Below are positions 10,440 to 22,155 of a stretch of 64,000 bases of DNA, one piece after another. Position 1 is the first letter of the stretch, and every line of letters begins with the position of its first letter. The notes below the pieces were generated by a model. That model saw nothing but the letters and a program-made list of their open reading frames with translations. It ran no database searches and was not told the DNA's origin. The stretch lies in contig NC_084809.1 in assembly GCF_963583255.1 (NCBI RefSeq), forward strand, positions 4,763,501 through 4,827,500, in the 5' to 3' direction. The DNA is from Pyrus communis (lineage: Eukaryota; Streptophyta; Magnoliopsida; Rosales; Rosaceae). The translations under genes were made by a program, and so were the position numbers.

Positions 10440-10906
10440 ATGAAGGGTTCAATTTGTGTAGCTACATTTCTTGTTGTCATTCTTTTCCTTCCACAATCCA
10501 TGTCCGCAAGGCGCATAGCTCGGCCTCATTCACGTATGATTACTCTCGATTAAACTTATTTATTATAAACTGTAATTAATTAACATTAAACAAGTCTTCG
10601 TTTTTCCTTTTTCACATTTTTTCTGATGATTAAATATGTCATGCAGATCATCATGGGCGCCGTCTGAAGAGTACAATTAAAGAAGCATTAGTGGATAAAA
10701 AGGCAAGTAATTATAAGAGAGTTAGGGGGCCAGATACAGTCCAAGTGGCAGGGTCGAGCTTGCCAGATTGCTCCCATGCTTGTGGATCTTGCAGACCATG
10801 CAGACTAGTGATGGTGAGCTTTGTTTGTGCATCAATCACTGAGGCTGAAACATGTCCAATGGCTTACAAGTGCATGTGCAAAAACAAGTTTTATCCTGTT
10901 CCTTAG
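10440..10906 (+). CDS. EPF1: EPIDERMAL PATTERNING FACTOR 1-type secreted peptide precursor
   Basis: Two exons: 10440-10533 and 10647-10906, with a GTATGA...GCAG intron, together 117 residues. Residues 1-23 form a signal peptide (hydrophobic CVATFLVVILFL). A basic propeptide follows. The C-terminal mature peptide starts around RGPDTVQVAG and ends YPVP. It carries eight cysteines (73, 77, 80, 83, 92, 101, 107, 109) in the order CSHACGSCRPC, FVCAS, ETCPM, YKCMC. The block PDTVQVAGS.LPDCSHACGSC and the MVSFVCAS.TEAETCPMAYKCMC segment are the hallmark of EPF1 rather than EPF2 or STOMAGEN. EPF1 is secreted by stomatal lineage cells and is perceived by ERECTA-family receptors with TMM. It enforces stomatal spacing and limits asymmetric division. 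All key cysteines are present, so the gene looks functional. The splice junction adds a His to give SHHHGRR, matching the His-rich propeptide of the Arabidopsis protein. Confidence 0.93.
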
Positions 10907-12710
10907 TTTCACTAGTTCATCACAGAAATTATTCAACGTCAACTAATGTAGTCAAATTTTCCTTCTTTTTGAACCCTCCAATTTCTTTGCTAGGTAGAGA
11001 TTTTGTGTAACCAGAGTGTTTGTTACTGATGTTTAATATTATGAAATCACCAAGGACTCAATTTTTCTTCGTTCAGTGGGTTCAAAATTATCTGAAGTTT
11101 AATCATCACGAAGAGCCTTTTATGTTCTCAATTTCATATGTAACAAGCCAAGAAAGTAAATTAGTTAAGCATATAAGGAGCTCCATCCTCTGGCAACCAG
11201 CATCTTGGATGTTAAAATTTTATGAGTAAAAGATGGAACTAAAAAAATACAACACAAGTTAAGGTATTAATATGGTGGTGGATCGCCTTTGCTGATATAG
11301 GTAGCAACGTTGAGTTGAAGCTTATTATTTTCGGTGACCCTCACAACGCTAGCCCTTTTTTGGATGACTTAATAGGTATTTCTGGGCTTTGTTACATTTG
11401 TATGGCCATTGCCCCAAAGTTACAAAAAAAAGAGGGGTGGGGTATGTTAAAATTAGTTAAGCATGACATTAAACAACACTCTTAAACACTTCAACTGTGC
11501 ATATTCATCATATAAAATAACACTCTTTGTGTCATAATGATCATGAAGAATGACCTCCAACAACGCATTTAACATTCAAAATGAACAGTTTGTATGGGTT
11601 GTAACTTGTAGTGGATTGACTATTTATGTAATCTCACATTAATTTTATGAACGTGAGGTCATTGTGGATTTTGATGATGAATAATTGAACGAATCATATA
11701 GGGAGTCTAGGCAATTATAATTATTGGAAAAATAAAGAAAGAAATTAAGGGCCAAAATTACACCATAACTAGATTTCAAACTCAAATAGGTATAGGTGAG
11801 CATATAATTTATATCGTCATGTTTATATTTGTGGGTCAAATGATTTTCGTTGGTACATACAAACCGGTGTTAGAGTAACATATTTTTGCACGTGCGAGGC
11901 CACAGGGAACAGAACAAACCTGCCTAAGGCCAAAAGAGAAGCACCGGAGGGAGAGCTAATGTCTAGGCTGGTTTGCAGGAAATTGACTGGTTTGAGTGCC
12001 ATTGACAGATTGAGACAAAACCTCCCAAAACAAAACATTTCCTTTTTTGAATGCAAAACTGTCAACTCTGAAAAAAACAAAAAAAGGGATGATGTCATTC
12101 TTCTTCTTCCTCCTCCTCCTCTTCGTTCTGTATCATTCCTGCTCCCACCACCACCACTTTCTTCCAGTGGGCCCTGCCGTGACACCATCATCGCAACAGA
12201 ACCACCACTGCCAACATGTCTCCTCAGATGCCATAGCAGGTACTCTCTCTCCTCTATGGATTGTATGTTGCAACGTACATAAAATTTGTCTTGTATGTCA
12301 ATGCTATGAGTGCCGAGGTACCCACCCACCTCACCTTTTCAGAAAGTTTCAATCTTTGATCGTAAATTATGCAAAAGGAAGGCCATTAATTGTGCTATTA
12401 ATCTTTTCCCTCTAAAAAGTTCCCATCTTCAAAGCTATTGGGGCACCAAGTAATTATGCCATGATTCCATTCCTTGATTTTCTGTGTTTTTCCTTAAAGT
12501 GATTTGGGGTAGAAAAAAGGAGAAAAAGTTGAATAATTGTGAGGTTAAATTATAGGAGAATACTGAAGGGCATGAGTTGTTGAGTGCAATCATTTTGCCT
12601 TTGCCACCATTTTATTTTCATATCCTTTTTGTTTTTGGCCTTTTCGCTTTCGGTTAAGGAGGGTGAAAGATTATCTCTTTCTCTTCCTCTCTCTGGATTT
12701 TAGCCTCCTC
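10907..12710. other. intergenic and 5' leader region of the ELMO gene
   Basis: No exon was recognised. The stretch 12085-12250 is CT-rich and yields long but low-complexity frames on both strands. A CT-rich, leader-like segment (12675-12700) runs up to the ELMO start codon. Confidence 0.45.
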
Positions 12711-15700
12711 ATGAGATCAAGGAAGCGTAGACAATGCTTTCCTTCTTGCTCTTCCTTTCGCAAAGTGAGCTTTTAATTAGTCCCATCTCTCTCTGTTTGT
12801 GAATCGAAGATTCGTGTTACTAACTGTTGATTTTTTCTCCCCACTGATATTTACTCTTAGAGCCTTTTCTAATGGTTCATGATAGGCTTTGTTTTTACTT
12901 TTTCCTCAGAACGTGTTTACATCAGTTGAACCATTTTATTTTATTGTGTTTGCCATTTTTTAAGGAGTTAGAACTTTGCCCTTCGTTTGTGTGCTCTGCG
13001 TGCTCTGTTGGCTTCTAAATGTTTGATGTTATCACATTAGATTACAGGTTACTGGATCGGTCCATAATTTGAAACCTTTTCTATGCTATCGTGTGATGTG
13101 CAACAATTTATAAGTATTGAAATGCTACCAAATGTAGGTTGATGAGGATGAAAATTATAGGAGACGGAAAAAGTGCAACGAAGAGTTGGAATGGCCACAC
13201 AATTCATCAACTCATGTCAAATCGCAGTTAGCTCAATGTTTTAGTGAGTAGACTATCTCTCTTCCATTCTTCTTTTGTTTCCCAACAGAGGAACACTGTG
13301 TCTCGTGTATTTCTATCAATAATTATGGTGACGACATTTACTTCGAAATGAGGAACAAAATGCCTTTAGTTCGTGCACGCATTTCATCTGTTATATCGTA
13401 TGCATTTGACGACTTGAAGCAAATCTCTTGAATTGTGATATCCGTTGTATACACTGAGACCAATGCTGCTGATCAAGTTCTTGTTAAACTACCAAAAGTT
13501 TATAATAAAATTTGTACATATGATCCTATTACGCTCTGTTCGCAAAATTTCAGTTTTCACTAACGAGATTTTAGTCGTTGTAGTTGATGCTATGGTTGGA
13601 CCACGATCATGGACAGGACTATTTACCCGCTCAAATAACAGACGAAATCACTCTTTAAGTCCTTTTCAGGTATATAGTTGTGGTGTTCCCTTGCCAACTT
13701 TTGCTTCTGATGTTGAATTTTTTTATGAACAGTTCATTTCTAAAGACTTGTATAGATATATGTGAAACTGCCGTAGCGTGTGAAATAGTATGACATTGTC
13801 ACTTTGTATTTAAAAACTTTCTTGGAATTTCTGAAGACTTGAGCATGCAATTCTAGCTTTGGTCACTTTTAGGTTCTTAAAGTTAAGTACTTTGCTGTTA
13901 TCCACCTTACTGGACTTCCAATGTAATTTTCAACTTCTATATACAGGAACAGAGACTTCTGAGGCTTCAAGCACGATTACAAGTACCTTTTGACGAGAAT
14001 CGCCCTGATCATCAAGTATATTCTTCATGCTGGTTCCGAACATGTTTTTTTTATTATTACTCTTGTCCATTGTTTTCTTGTTCATTGTTTATTTCATTAT
14101 CTATGATTCCAGTCTGCTAGAGAAACGATTTGTTATCATGACTACACCATTTGATTGCAATTTAGTTTTCATGCCGAATCTTCAATAGCAGTACATGATT
14201 TAAATCTTATCTTGTTACCATTATCCTTCAGGAAGCCTAAACCCCTTTTCATTAGCTATTTGGTTCTTCATCGTTGAATAAGTCTACGTTATTCCATTTA
14301 AATTCAGGAAACCTTGAAAGCATTGTGGCATGCTGCCTTTCCAGATGTTGCTCTGCAAGGTCTGATCTCCGAGCAATGGAAAGAGATGGGTTGGCAAGGT
14401 TCTAACCCCTCTACCGACTTTAGGTAGAATTCTATCCGATTGACACAAAGTTAGTCTGACAGTTTGAAATTGAAACACTTCGTCTTATTACTAAACTGTA
14501 CTATTGCAATTCCACATTTTATTCTCTTTCATTGAAATGCTCTCTTCAGGGGTTGCGGTTTTATCTCCCTCGAGAACTTGCTTTTTTACGCCAGGACTTA
14601 TCCAGTATGCCTTCTTGACTGTTGTGTAGCTCCTGCAAATATTCACATGTTCTTTTTCTGTGCCTTTAGCTTACTAATCATATAAAATTCAAAATGAAGG
14701 CATCTTTTCATAGGTTATTGTTCAAGCGAGAGGGAAATCGAGCAACTTGGGAATACCCGTTTGCTGTTGCTGGCATAAATATATCATTTATGTTGACTGA
14801 AATGCTGGATCTTTGCTCAGGTTTGTAAAGAAGTTCTAATATCTATACCATCAATAGATTTTCTTATCATGTTTAATTGTAACGTCAAATTGAAATCATC
14901 TTCCTTCTTGAAGCGATTCAAACCATCTGTTTCACAAAATTTTATATAAGGAAAGCTAATTGTTCTTGGATCTTCCTTGTCTCCTCATATCCTTTGCAGA
15001 AAAACCAAGGTGTCTTCCAGGAATAAATTTCGTGAAACTATTAGGAGGTAAATGTACATCTCAGACAAGGTTGTGCTCGAATGTCTTCTGTTTGGTTACA
15101 GATCAAATGTCTTAAAGAGTTAGAGAACTGTTAAAAAACAACACAGGTTACTGACATCGACCCTCATGAATTATGAGTTGCTTGCAGAAGATGAAGCCGC
15201 CTTTGATGTACTGTATTGTATAGCTTTCGAAATGGTTGATGCTCAGTGGCTCGCAGTGAATGCATCCTACATGCAGTTTAATGTAACTCTCTCGCTCTAA
15301 GCATGCACGTAAACAAACACGCACATTACCACAAGCATGCGCGCACAACTTTCTGATGTTCGAATTCCTCAGAAATCATGCCTAGCAATTTCAACACTTG
15401 TCAAATATTAGAAGAACGTATTTGATACCTAGAATTCTACTTAACAAGATATGCCCTTTAGTTAATGCTGGTTTATATTTGTTCACTCGTTTCTTAGCTT
15501 ATTTTCGATAGCACGTCTTCCTGGTAATTTCAAACTCTTAAAACTATTAGAGTTGAGCATTCATTGCAACACAGCTTCTTGTTTAACTTCGGGCATAATT
15601 TTCTGCTTTCAATCCTTCAGGAGGTTCTGCAAGCAACAAGGACGCAGTTGGAAAGGGAGTTGTCTTTAGAAGATACTCAAAGAATACATGATTTACCAGC

Positions 15701-15722
15701 TTACAATCTACTGTACCAGTAG
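12711..15722 (+). CDS. ELMO/CED-12 domain-containing protein
   Basis: Ten exons joined in frame give 293 residues: 12711-12764, 13138-13243, 13554-13669, 13947-14015, 14308-14423, 14550-14604, 14700-14820, 15000-15047, 15188-15282, 15621-15722. All introns are GT-AG. The N-terminal ~60 residues are basic and poorly conserved. The middle has EILVVVVDAMVGPRSWTGLF. The ELMO domain runs from about residue 95 to 285 with WHAAFPD, WKEMGWQGSNPSTDFRG, GFISLENLLFYARTYP, TWEYPFAVAGINISFML, PGINFVKLLG, AFDVLYCIAFEMVDAQW and DLPAYNLLYQ at the very end. Animal ELMO proteins act with DOCK exchange factors on Rac or as Arf GTPase-activating proteins. Plant single-domain ELMOs are less studied, so a precise role is not assigned. 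Exon 7 must start at 14700 and exon 9 at 15188 to keep the conserved residues; later AG sites would break the domain. The 3' end is partly duplicated in inverted orientation at 19099-19788. Confidence 0.9.
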
Positions 15723-16923
15723 CTAGCTTTAGAGGTAGTACAAAATCCCCTTCAAAACTTGCTTGAATGGTTGCTGGATAGCAATGAATAATGATGATCA
15801 AACCAAGATTGCAATGATTTGAGTATCTACAATTATTGTTGGAGAACTTTTGTAATGCTTCAAGCCGCGTAATAACTACGTTATCTTTCAAACTCCATTC
15901 ACCCCACATCTAATGTTAAAGCGAAAATACAAACAAGTTTTATGGGTACAATGAAGACCAACCTAATGGTATGTGTTACCGTTGTGTTTGTCAATGGGTT
16001 TTAAAAGGTTTGGATCTAATGGGTTTTAGGGTTTAAATAAATGGGTTTAGGGTTAATGGACCGAAGGTCCTAAAGGAAACGGCCCAAAGGCCTTTAATTT
16101 AAATAGGGATAAAAATAAAACAAAACTAAAAAGAAATGGGCTTGGGCTTAGTGATCCGGCCCAAAGGCCAGGATTTGGATTTCAGACTTAGGCTTGGGTA
16201 ATTGGGTTGGACCATGGGTTAATGGGTCGGGTTGATCCATTTTCAGGCCAAGGTTTTGGCCGGTTTCTGGGCAAACTTCAAACGCCCATAACTTCTTCGA
16301 TGCTCAACGAAATTGGGTGAAACAAAAATAAAAGTTGTAGTACTCAGCGAGACGAAGAGATTGATACCTTGCACGATAGCCAACTCGCCGTGGTTTGGCC
16401 GGAAATTGCCTCCAAAGTGGCGGTGCTCCCGGAAAATTTGGAAAGGTTACTCCGAGCTATTTTCTGCGATTCAAATGTATACACAACTTAAAACAAGCTT
16501 CGATCTAACCCTAAAACACATCCCAAGGGTTTTTAGAAGTTTACCAACGTCGGAAAAATACGAAACACGACGGAGAAGATGATGAACAGTACCGGCCGAA
16601 TGGAAGAGAGGGGTTTGGGGTGTTCTTTCTTCGTTTTTGAGAACACAAGGGTGAAGGTGATGATGTTTTGTTGTTGTTGTGGTGATTGATGATGAGGGAG
16701 ATGAGGGTGTGCAGGGAGAGAGAGTCAAAGGGAGTGATAAGGGAGAGTGAGGAAGAAGAGAGAACTGAGAGAAAAGGGCGAGAGAGACGGGGACACAAAT
16801 CAGGGGTGGGCCTTGGCACACCATTTATGACCCAAAAATCATTTTAAAAGAAAAATATCCCTCAAATTTAGTCAAAATACAAAAATATCATTTTTCTTTC
16901 ATAATTCTCGAAACGGATTGTTA
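15723..16923. repeat. LTR-like repeat-derived sequence downstream of ELMO
   Basis: From about 15965 to 16850 the sequence has the look of a degenerate Ty3-type LTR or LTR-derived spacer: repeated AATGGGTTTAGGG / GGCCCAAAGGCC phrases, 'CGCCCATAACTTCTTCG', and a purine-rich GA tail (16735-16800). I could not define both LTR ends or a TSD. Two parts recur: 15590-16293 inverted at 19099-19788, and 16737 onward directly at 19797 onward as part of the OMT block. Confidence 0.5.
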
Positions 16924-17493
16924 TACATTCAACACATTTCCAATTTTTAATTGATTCCTTCAATTTCAACCGCTACCTGCTACACCGACTAAGTACTACA
17001 TTTAACAAAAAATTTCAACATTATTCAGATTATATAATATTTAGTATTATTGATTAGAGTAACGTAATCCTTTAAGTATAAATTATCACATTGTTTCTTA
17101 AACAAATAGCAGTAAATTTGTCGGGTAGTTAGTGCATGAGCATTAGGAGGTTGATTGATCCACACATTCAACACATTTTCAATTATTAATTGATTCCTTC
17201 AACTTTAACTGCTACTTACTACACCGATTGAGTACTACACTTTACCAAAAGGTTTCAACATTATTGATATTATATAATACTTAGTATTATTGATTAGAGT
17301 AACGTAACTCTTAAACAAATAGCAGTAAATTTGTTGGATAGTTAGTGCATGTACATCAGGAGGTTGATTAATCCACACATTCAACATATTTCCAATTATT
17401 AATTGATTCCTTCAACTTCAACTGCTACCTGCTACACCTAATAAGTACTACATTTTACCAAAAGGTTTCAACATTATTGAGATTATATAATAT
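16924..17493 (+). repeat. promoter tandem repeat of OMT1 (2 units plus a partial third)
   Basis: Units starting (C/T)ACATTCAACA begin at 16924, 17163 and 17376. The first spans 239 bp. The second is 213 bp because the CTTTAAGTATAAATTATCACA segment is missing. The third covers the first ~118 bp and runs into the TATA box. Each unit contains GATTATATAATATT and ATTGATTAGAGTAACGTAA. The same repeat, with more units, precedes OMT2. Confidence 0.85.
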
Positions 17494-17502
17494 TCCCTTC
17501 TT

Positions 17503-17509
17503 TATATAA
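17503..17509 (+). promoter_or_regulatory. TATA box of OMT1
   Basis: TATATAA in CTTCTTTATATAACTCATG, 45 bp before the ATG. The same sequence and spacing occur before OMT2, OMT3 and OMT4. Confidence 0.65.
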
Positions 17510-17553
17510 CTCATGTAATTAGCACCACTTTCAAAATTACTCTATAGATTAAA

Positions 17554-18824
17554 ATGCAGGAAGATCCAGAAATTGAGGCAAGCCTAAGAGGCCAAGCAGA
17601 TATATGGAAGTACATGTTTGGTTTTGCTGATTCCATGGCCTTAAAATGTGCTGTGGAGCTACGCATAGCCGATATCATACACTCCCATAGACCTAGTGAT
17701 GGTGCCCCAAACTCAAACCCTATGATCGCTTTGTCCCAAATAGCCTCATGCATAGCACCCTCCCCAGACATCACTTACCTCACACGCATCATGAGACTTC
17801 TTGTCCGTCGGAATATATTCGCCGTTCATCACCCATCTGATGGCGGGGAACCTCTTTATGGTTTGACAGATTCATCAAGATGGTTGTTACATGACGCAGA
17901 GCTGAGTCTAGCGCCTATGCTTGTGTTGCAAAATCACCCCTGCCTAATGGCTCCTTGGCACTATTTTAGCCGAAGAGTCAAAGAAGGAGGTCCATGTGCC
18001 TTTAAGATGGCCCATGGGCTTGATATTTGGGACTACGCTTCTCAAAATCCAGAGATCAACAAATTGTTCAATGATGGCATGGCTTGTTCTTCTAGGGTTG
18101 TGACGAAGGCAATATTCACAGGTTATGAACATGGGTTTGATGGTGTGGGATCGTTAGTGGATGTAGGTGGTGGGACTGGACGTGCGGTGGCTGAGATTGT
18201 CAAGGCCTATCCCAACATCAAAGGTTTCAATTTTGATTTGCCCCATGTCGTAGCCACAGCACCGGTGTACCATGGCGTGTCACATGTAGCTGGTGATATG
18301 TTTGAGGGCAATATTCCAAATGCGGATACAGTTTTCATGAAGGTAATTCTCTTTTACATTCCAGTTATGGTATGATTGTAGCCTTGTAGGTAAAGATTTC
18401 TTTCCTTTTGTCACCTTCAAGGGGACGATCTCGTAGTTTTTGGTTTGTGAAGAAACGTTGTTAGTTAGACATAGTATTCTTGCCTAAAATTGAAATGACA
18501 CTAATTAATTTTTTATTAATGTAGCATATTATGCACGATTGGAGTGACAGTGATTGCATCAAGATTTTGAAGAATTGCCGAAAAGCAATACCAGAGAAAA
18601 GTGGGAAGATCATTATTGTTGATGTAGTTCTAAAGCCAAATGGTGAAGGGACTCTGAATGACACACAATTGATCCTTGATTTAGTGATGATTGCACACGC
18701 GTCAGGTGGAAGGGAGAGAACTGAGATTGAATGGAAGAAGTTATTGGAAGAAGGAGGTTTCCCTCGCTACAAAGTCATCAAAATTCCAGCTTTTGCATCC
18801 ATTGTTGAGGCCTACCCTATGTGA
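17554..18824 (+). CDS. class II (COMT-type) O-methyltransferase, copy 1
   Basis: Two exons, 17554-18342 and 18525-18824, encode 362 residues, the normal length for plant Methyltransf_2 enzymes. The N-terminal dimerisation domain (about 15-110) is followed by the SAM-binding motif LVDVGGGTG (201-209), an acidic loop NFDLPHV (226-232), GDMFEG (247-252), and the catalytic-base motif HIMHDWSD with His267. Later conserved residues are Asp296 in IIIVDVVL and Glu327 in GGRERTE. These enzymes transfer a methyl group from S-adenosylmethionine to phenolic hydroxyls in the cytosol. The sequence style resembles the reticuline/norcoclaurine-OMT-like and biphenyl- or flavonoid-OMT group of woody eudicots; the substrate cannot be read from sequence. 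The intron lies just before the catalytic motif, a common position in this group. It sits in a tandem array with three relatives and differs from copy 2 at about 16 residues. Expression may depend on the 240-bp promoter repeats (inference). Confidence 0.92.
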
Positions 18825-19020
18825 ACTAAATTCCAGTATCATGCAAATGTTGTAGTTATTATGTATTGTCAATAAAACGATGCTCAATCGTAGTGATTCC
18901 AGCTGGCTTAAGCACTTGCTGTACTTCCATTAGAAACTAACATCATTCATTCGAATAATTGCATCAAACAATTTACTTACTGACAAACTCATGACTACTA
19001 ATTAATTAAACTGGTTCAAT

Positions 19021-19081
19021 CTTGATCATCCACTACTCTTCAAAATCCTTGGCTTCGTATGGAATCCTCAAAAACCCATCG
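19021..19081 (-). pseudogene. SAUR gene 3'-end remnant behind OMT1
   Basis: 61 bp identical in position and nearly in sequence to the 3' end of the SAUR copies behind OMT2 and OMT4 (minus strand: codons for the GF/V-LRIPYEAKDFEE region). It is cut off at 19081, where the duplicated OMT block ends and foreign filler begins. Confidence 0.75.
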
Positions 19082-19098
19082 TCCTACATGCAGTTTAA
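19082..19098 (+). other. 17-bp filler identical to ELMO exon 9
   Basis: TCCTACATGCAGTTTAA equals 15265-15281 (end of ELMO exon 9 plus its last codon) in direct orientation, whereas the adjoining segment is an inverted copy of a different part of the gene. It looks like a templated insertion at a repair junction. Confidence 0.7.
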
Positions 19099-19788
19099 AG
19101 TTATGGGCGTTTAAAGTTTGCCCAGAAACCGGCCAAAACATTCGCCTGAAAATGGATCAACCCGACCCATTAACCCATGGTCCAACCCAATTATCCAAGC
19201 CCAAGGCTGAAATCCAAACCCAGGCCTTTGGGCCGGATCACTAAGCCCTTCTCTATTTCTTTTTAGTTTTGTTTTATTTTTATCCCTATTTAAATTAAAG
19301 GCCTTTGGGCCATTTCCTTTAGGACGTTAACCCTAAACCCATTTATTTAAACCCTAAAACCCATTAGATCCAAACCTTTTAAAACCCATTGACAAACACA
19401 ACGGTAACACATACCATTAGGTTGGTCTTCATTGTACCCATAAAACTTGTTTGTATTTTCGCTTTAACATTAGATGTGGGGTGAATGGAGTTTGAAAGAT
19501 AACGTAGTTATTACGCGGCTTGAAGCATTACAAAAGTTCTCCAACAATAATTGTAGATACTCAAATCATTGCAATCTTGCTTTGATCATCATTATTCATT
19601 GCTATCCAGCAACCATTCAAGCAAGTTTTCAAGGGGATTCTGTACTACCTCTAAAGCTAGCTACTGGTACAGTAGATTGTAAGCTGGTAAATCATGTATT
19701 CTTTGAGTATCTTCTAAAGACAACTCCCTTTCCAACTGCGTCCTTGTTGCTTGCAGAACCTCCTGAAGGATTGAAAACAGAAAATTAA
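19099..19788 (-). repeat. inverted duplicate of the ELMO gene tail and downstream sequence (source 15590-16293)
   Basis: The reverse complement matches 15590-16293 at high identity, from the intron-9 acceptor through all of exon 10, the stop codon and the LTR-like downstream DNA. The duplicate of exon 10 lies at about 19669-19770 on the minus strand and is not attached to the rest of an ELMO gene, so it is a dead exon. The two arms are inverted around OMT1 and could pair as a 0.7-kb inverted repeat with a ~2.8-kb loop. Confidence 0.88.
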
Positions 19789-19980
19789 ACGCCCAAGGGA
19801 GAGTGAGGAAGGAGAGAGAACTGAGAGAAAACGGAGAGAGACCGGGGACACAAATCAGGGGTGGACCTTGGGCACCCCATTTAAGACCTAAAAATCATTT
19901 TTAAAAGAAAAATATCCCTTCAACTTAGTAAAAATACAAAAATACCATTTTCCTTCTGTAAACCCCAGAACAGGTTGTTA

Positions 19981-20822
19981 TACATTCAACACATTTCCAA
20001 TTTTTAATTGATTTCTTCAACTTTAACTGCTACCTACTACACCAACTGAGTACTGCACTTTAACAAAAAGTTTCAACATTATTCAAATTATATAATATTT
20101 AGTATCATTGATTAGAGTAACGTAATCCTTCAAGTATAAATTATCACATTGTTTCTTAAACAAATAGCAGTAAATTTGTTCACTAGTCAGTGCATGTGCA
20201 TTAGGAGGTTGATTAATCCACACATTCAACGTATTTCCAATTTTTAAGTAATTCATTCAACTTCAAATGCTACCTGCTACACCGACTGAGTATTACACTT
20301 TAACAAAAGGTTTCAACATTATTCAGATTATATAATATTTAGTATTATTGATTAGAGTAACGTAATCCTTTAAGTATAAATTATCACATTGTTTCTTAAA
20401 CAAATAGCAATAAATTTGTTGGGTAGTTAGTGCATGTGCATTAGGAGGTTGATTAATCCACACATTCAACACATTTCCAATTATTAATTGAGTCCTTAAA
20501 CTTCAACTGATACCTGCTACACCGACTGAGTACTACATTTTACCAAAATGTTTCAACATTCTTGATATTATATAATATTTAGTATTATGATTAGAGTAAC
20601 ATAACCCTTTAAGTATAAATTATCACATTGTTTCTTAAACAAATAGCAGTAAATTTGTTGGGTAGTGAGTGCATGTGCAGTAGGTGGTTGATTAATCCAC
20701 ACATTCAACATATTTCCAATTATTAATTGATTCCTTCAACTTCAACTGCTACCTACTACCTGCTACACCTACTGAGTACTACATTTCATCAAAAGGTTTC
20801 AACATTATTGAGATTATATAAT
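19981..20822 (+). repeat. promoter tandem repeat of OMT2 (3 full units plus a partial fourth)
   Basis: Units start at 19981, 20221, 20461 and 20700 with a period of 240, 240 and 239 bp. The fourth is truncated and fused to the core promoter with the TATATAA box. Conserved pieces are CACATTCAACA, CTACACCGACTGAGTA, GATTATATAATATT, GATTAGAGTAACGTAA and GGAGGTTGATTAATCCA. Confidence 0.9.
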
Positions 20823-20884
20823 ATTCCCTTCTTTATATAACTCATGTAATTAGCACCACTTTCAAAAGTACTCTATAGATTGAA

Positions 20885-22155
20885 ATGCAGGAAGAACCAG
20901 AAATTGAGGCAAGCCTAAGAGGCCAAGCAGATATATGGAAGTACATGTTTGGTTTTGCTGATTCCATGGCCTTAAAATGTGCTGTGGAGCTACGCATAGC
21001 CGATATCATACACTCTCGTAGACCTAGTGATGGTGCCCCAAACTCAAACCCTATGATCGCTTTGTCCCAAATAGCCTCATGCATAGCACCCTCCCCAGAC
21101 ATCACTTACCTCACACGCATCATGAGACTTCTTGTCCGCCGGAATATATTTGCCGTTCATCACCCATCTGATGGTGGAGAACCTCTTTATGGTTTGACAG
21201 ATTCATCAAGATGGTTGTTACATGACGCAGAGCTGAGTCTAGCGCCCATGCTTGTGCTGCAGAATCATCCCTGCCTAATGGCGCCTTGGCACTATTTCAG
21301 CCGAAAAGTCAAAGAAGAAGGTCCATGTGCCTTTAAGATGGCCCATGGGCTTGATATTTGGGACTACGCTTCTCAAAATCCAGAGATCAACAAATTGTTC
21401 AATGATGGCATGGCCTGTAATTCTAGGGTTGTGACGAAGGCAATACTCACATGTTATGAACATGGGTTTGATGGTGTGGGATCGTTAGTGGATGTAGGTG
21501 GTGGGACTGGAAGTGCGGTGGCTGAGATTGTCAAGGCCTATCCCAACATCAAGGGTTTCAATTTTGATCTGCCCCATGTTGTAGCCACAGCACCGGTGTA
21601 CCATGGCGTGTCACATGTAGCTGGTGATATGTTTGAGGGCAATATTCCAAATGCGGATGCAGTTTTCATGAAGGTAATTCTCTTTTACATTCCAGTTATG
21701 GTATGATTGTAGCCTTGTAGGTAAGGATTTCTTTCCTTTTGTCACCTTCAAGGGGACGATCTCGTAGTTTTTGGTTTGTGAAGAAACGTTGTTAGTTAGA
21801 TATAGTATTCTTGCCTAAAATTGAAATGACACTAGTTAATTTTTTATTAATGTAGCATATTATGCACGATTGGAGTGATAGTGATTGCATCAAGATTTTG
21901 AAGAACTGCCGAAAAGCAATACCAGAGAAAAGTGGGAAGATCATTATTGTTGATGTAGTTCTAGAGCCAAATGGTGAAGGGACTCTGAATGACACACGAT
22001 TGATCATTGATTTAGTGATGATTGCACACGTGTCAGGTGGAAGGGAGAGAACTGAGAATGAGTGGAAGAAGTTATTGGAAGAAGGAGGCTTCCCTCGCCA
22101 CAAAGTCATCAAAATTCCAGCTTTAGCATCCATTGTTGAGGCCTACCCTATGTGA
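20885..22155 (+). CDS. class II (COMT-type) O-methyltransferase, copy 2
   Basis: Exons 20885-21673 and 21856-22155, 362 residues. All motifs of copy 1 are present: LVDVGGGTG (201-209), HIMHDWSD with the catalytic His, and GGRERTE. It differs from copy 1 by about 16 substitutions, including S179N, G190C (GYEHG to CYEHG), R210S directly after the SAM motif, K300E and Y345H. Ser210 is shared with copy 4, so Arg210 in copy 1 is the derived state. Intron length and sequence are nearly the same as in copy 1, which points to a recent duplication. It has the longest promoter repeat array of the cluster. Substrate unknown; the two enzymes may be redundant or may differ in specificity through the changes near the SAM and substrate pockets (inference). 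Confidence 0.92.

Noticed and set aside
11823..12329. 168-residue minus-strand frame and overlapping plus frames
   Set aside because: Low-complexity CT/GA sequence upstream of ELMO; no domain or homologous motif recognised.
15583..15909. 108-residue minus-strand frame and its twin at 19474-19788
   Set aside because: Antisense of ELMO exon 10 and its 3' flank; conserved only because the segment is duplicated.
16471..16824. 117- and 92-residue minus-strand frames
   Set aside because: CT-rich low-complexity sequence in the LTR-like region.
19981..20822. CRISPR-like or satellite array
   Set aside because: Units are 240 bp without unique spacers, lie only in OMT promoters, and the last unit is the core promoter.
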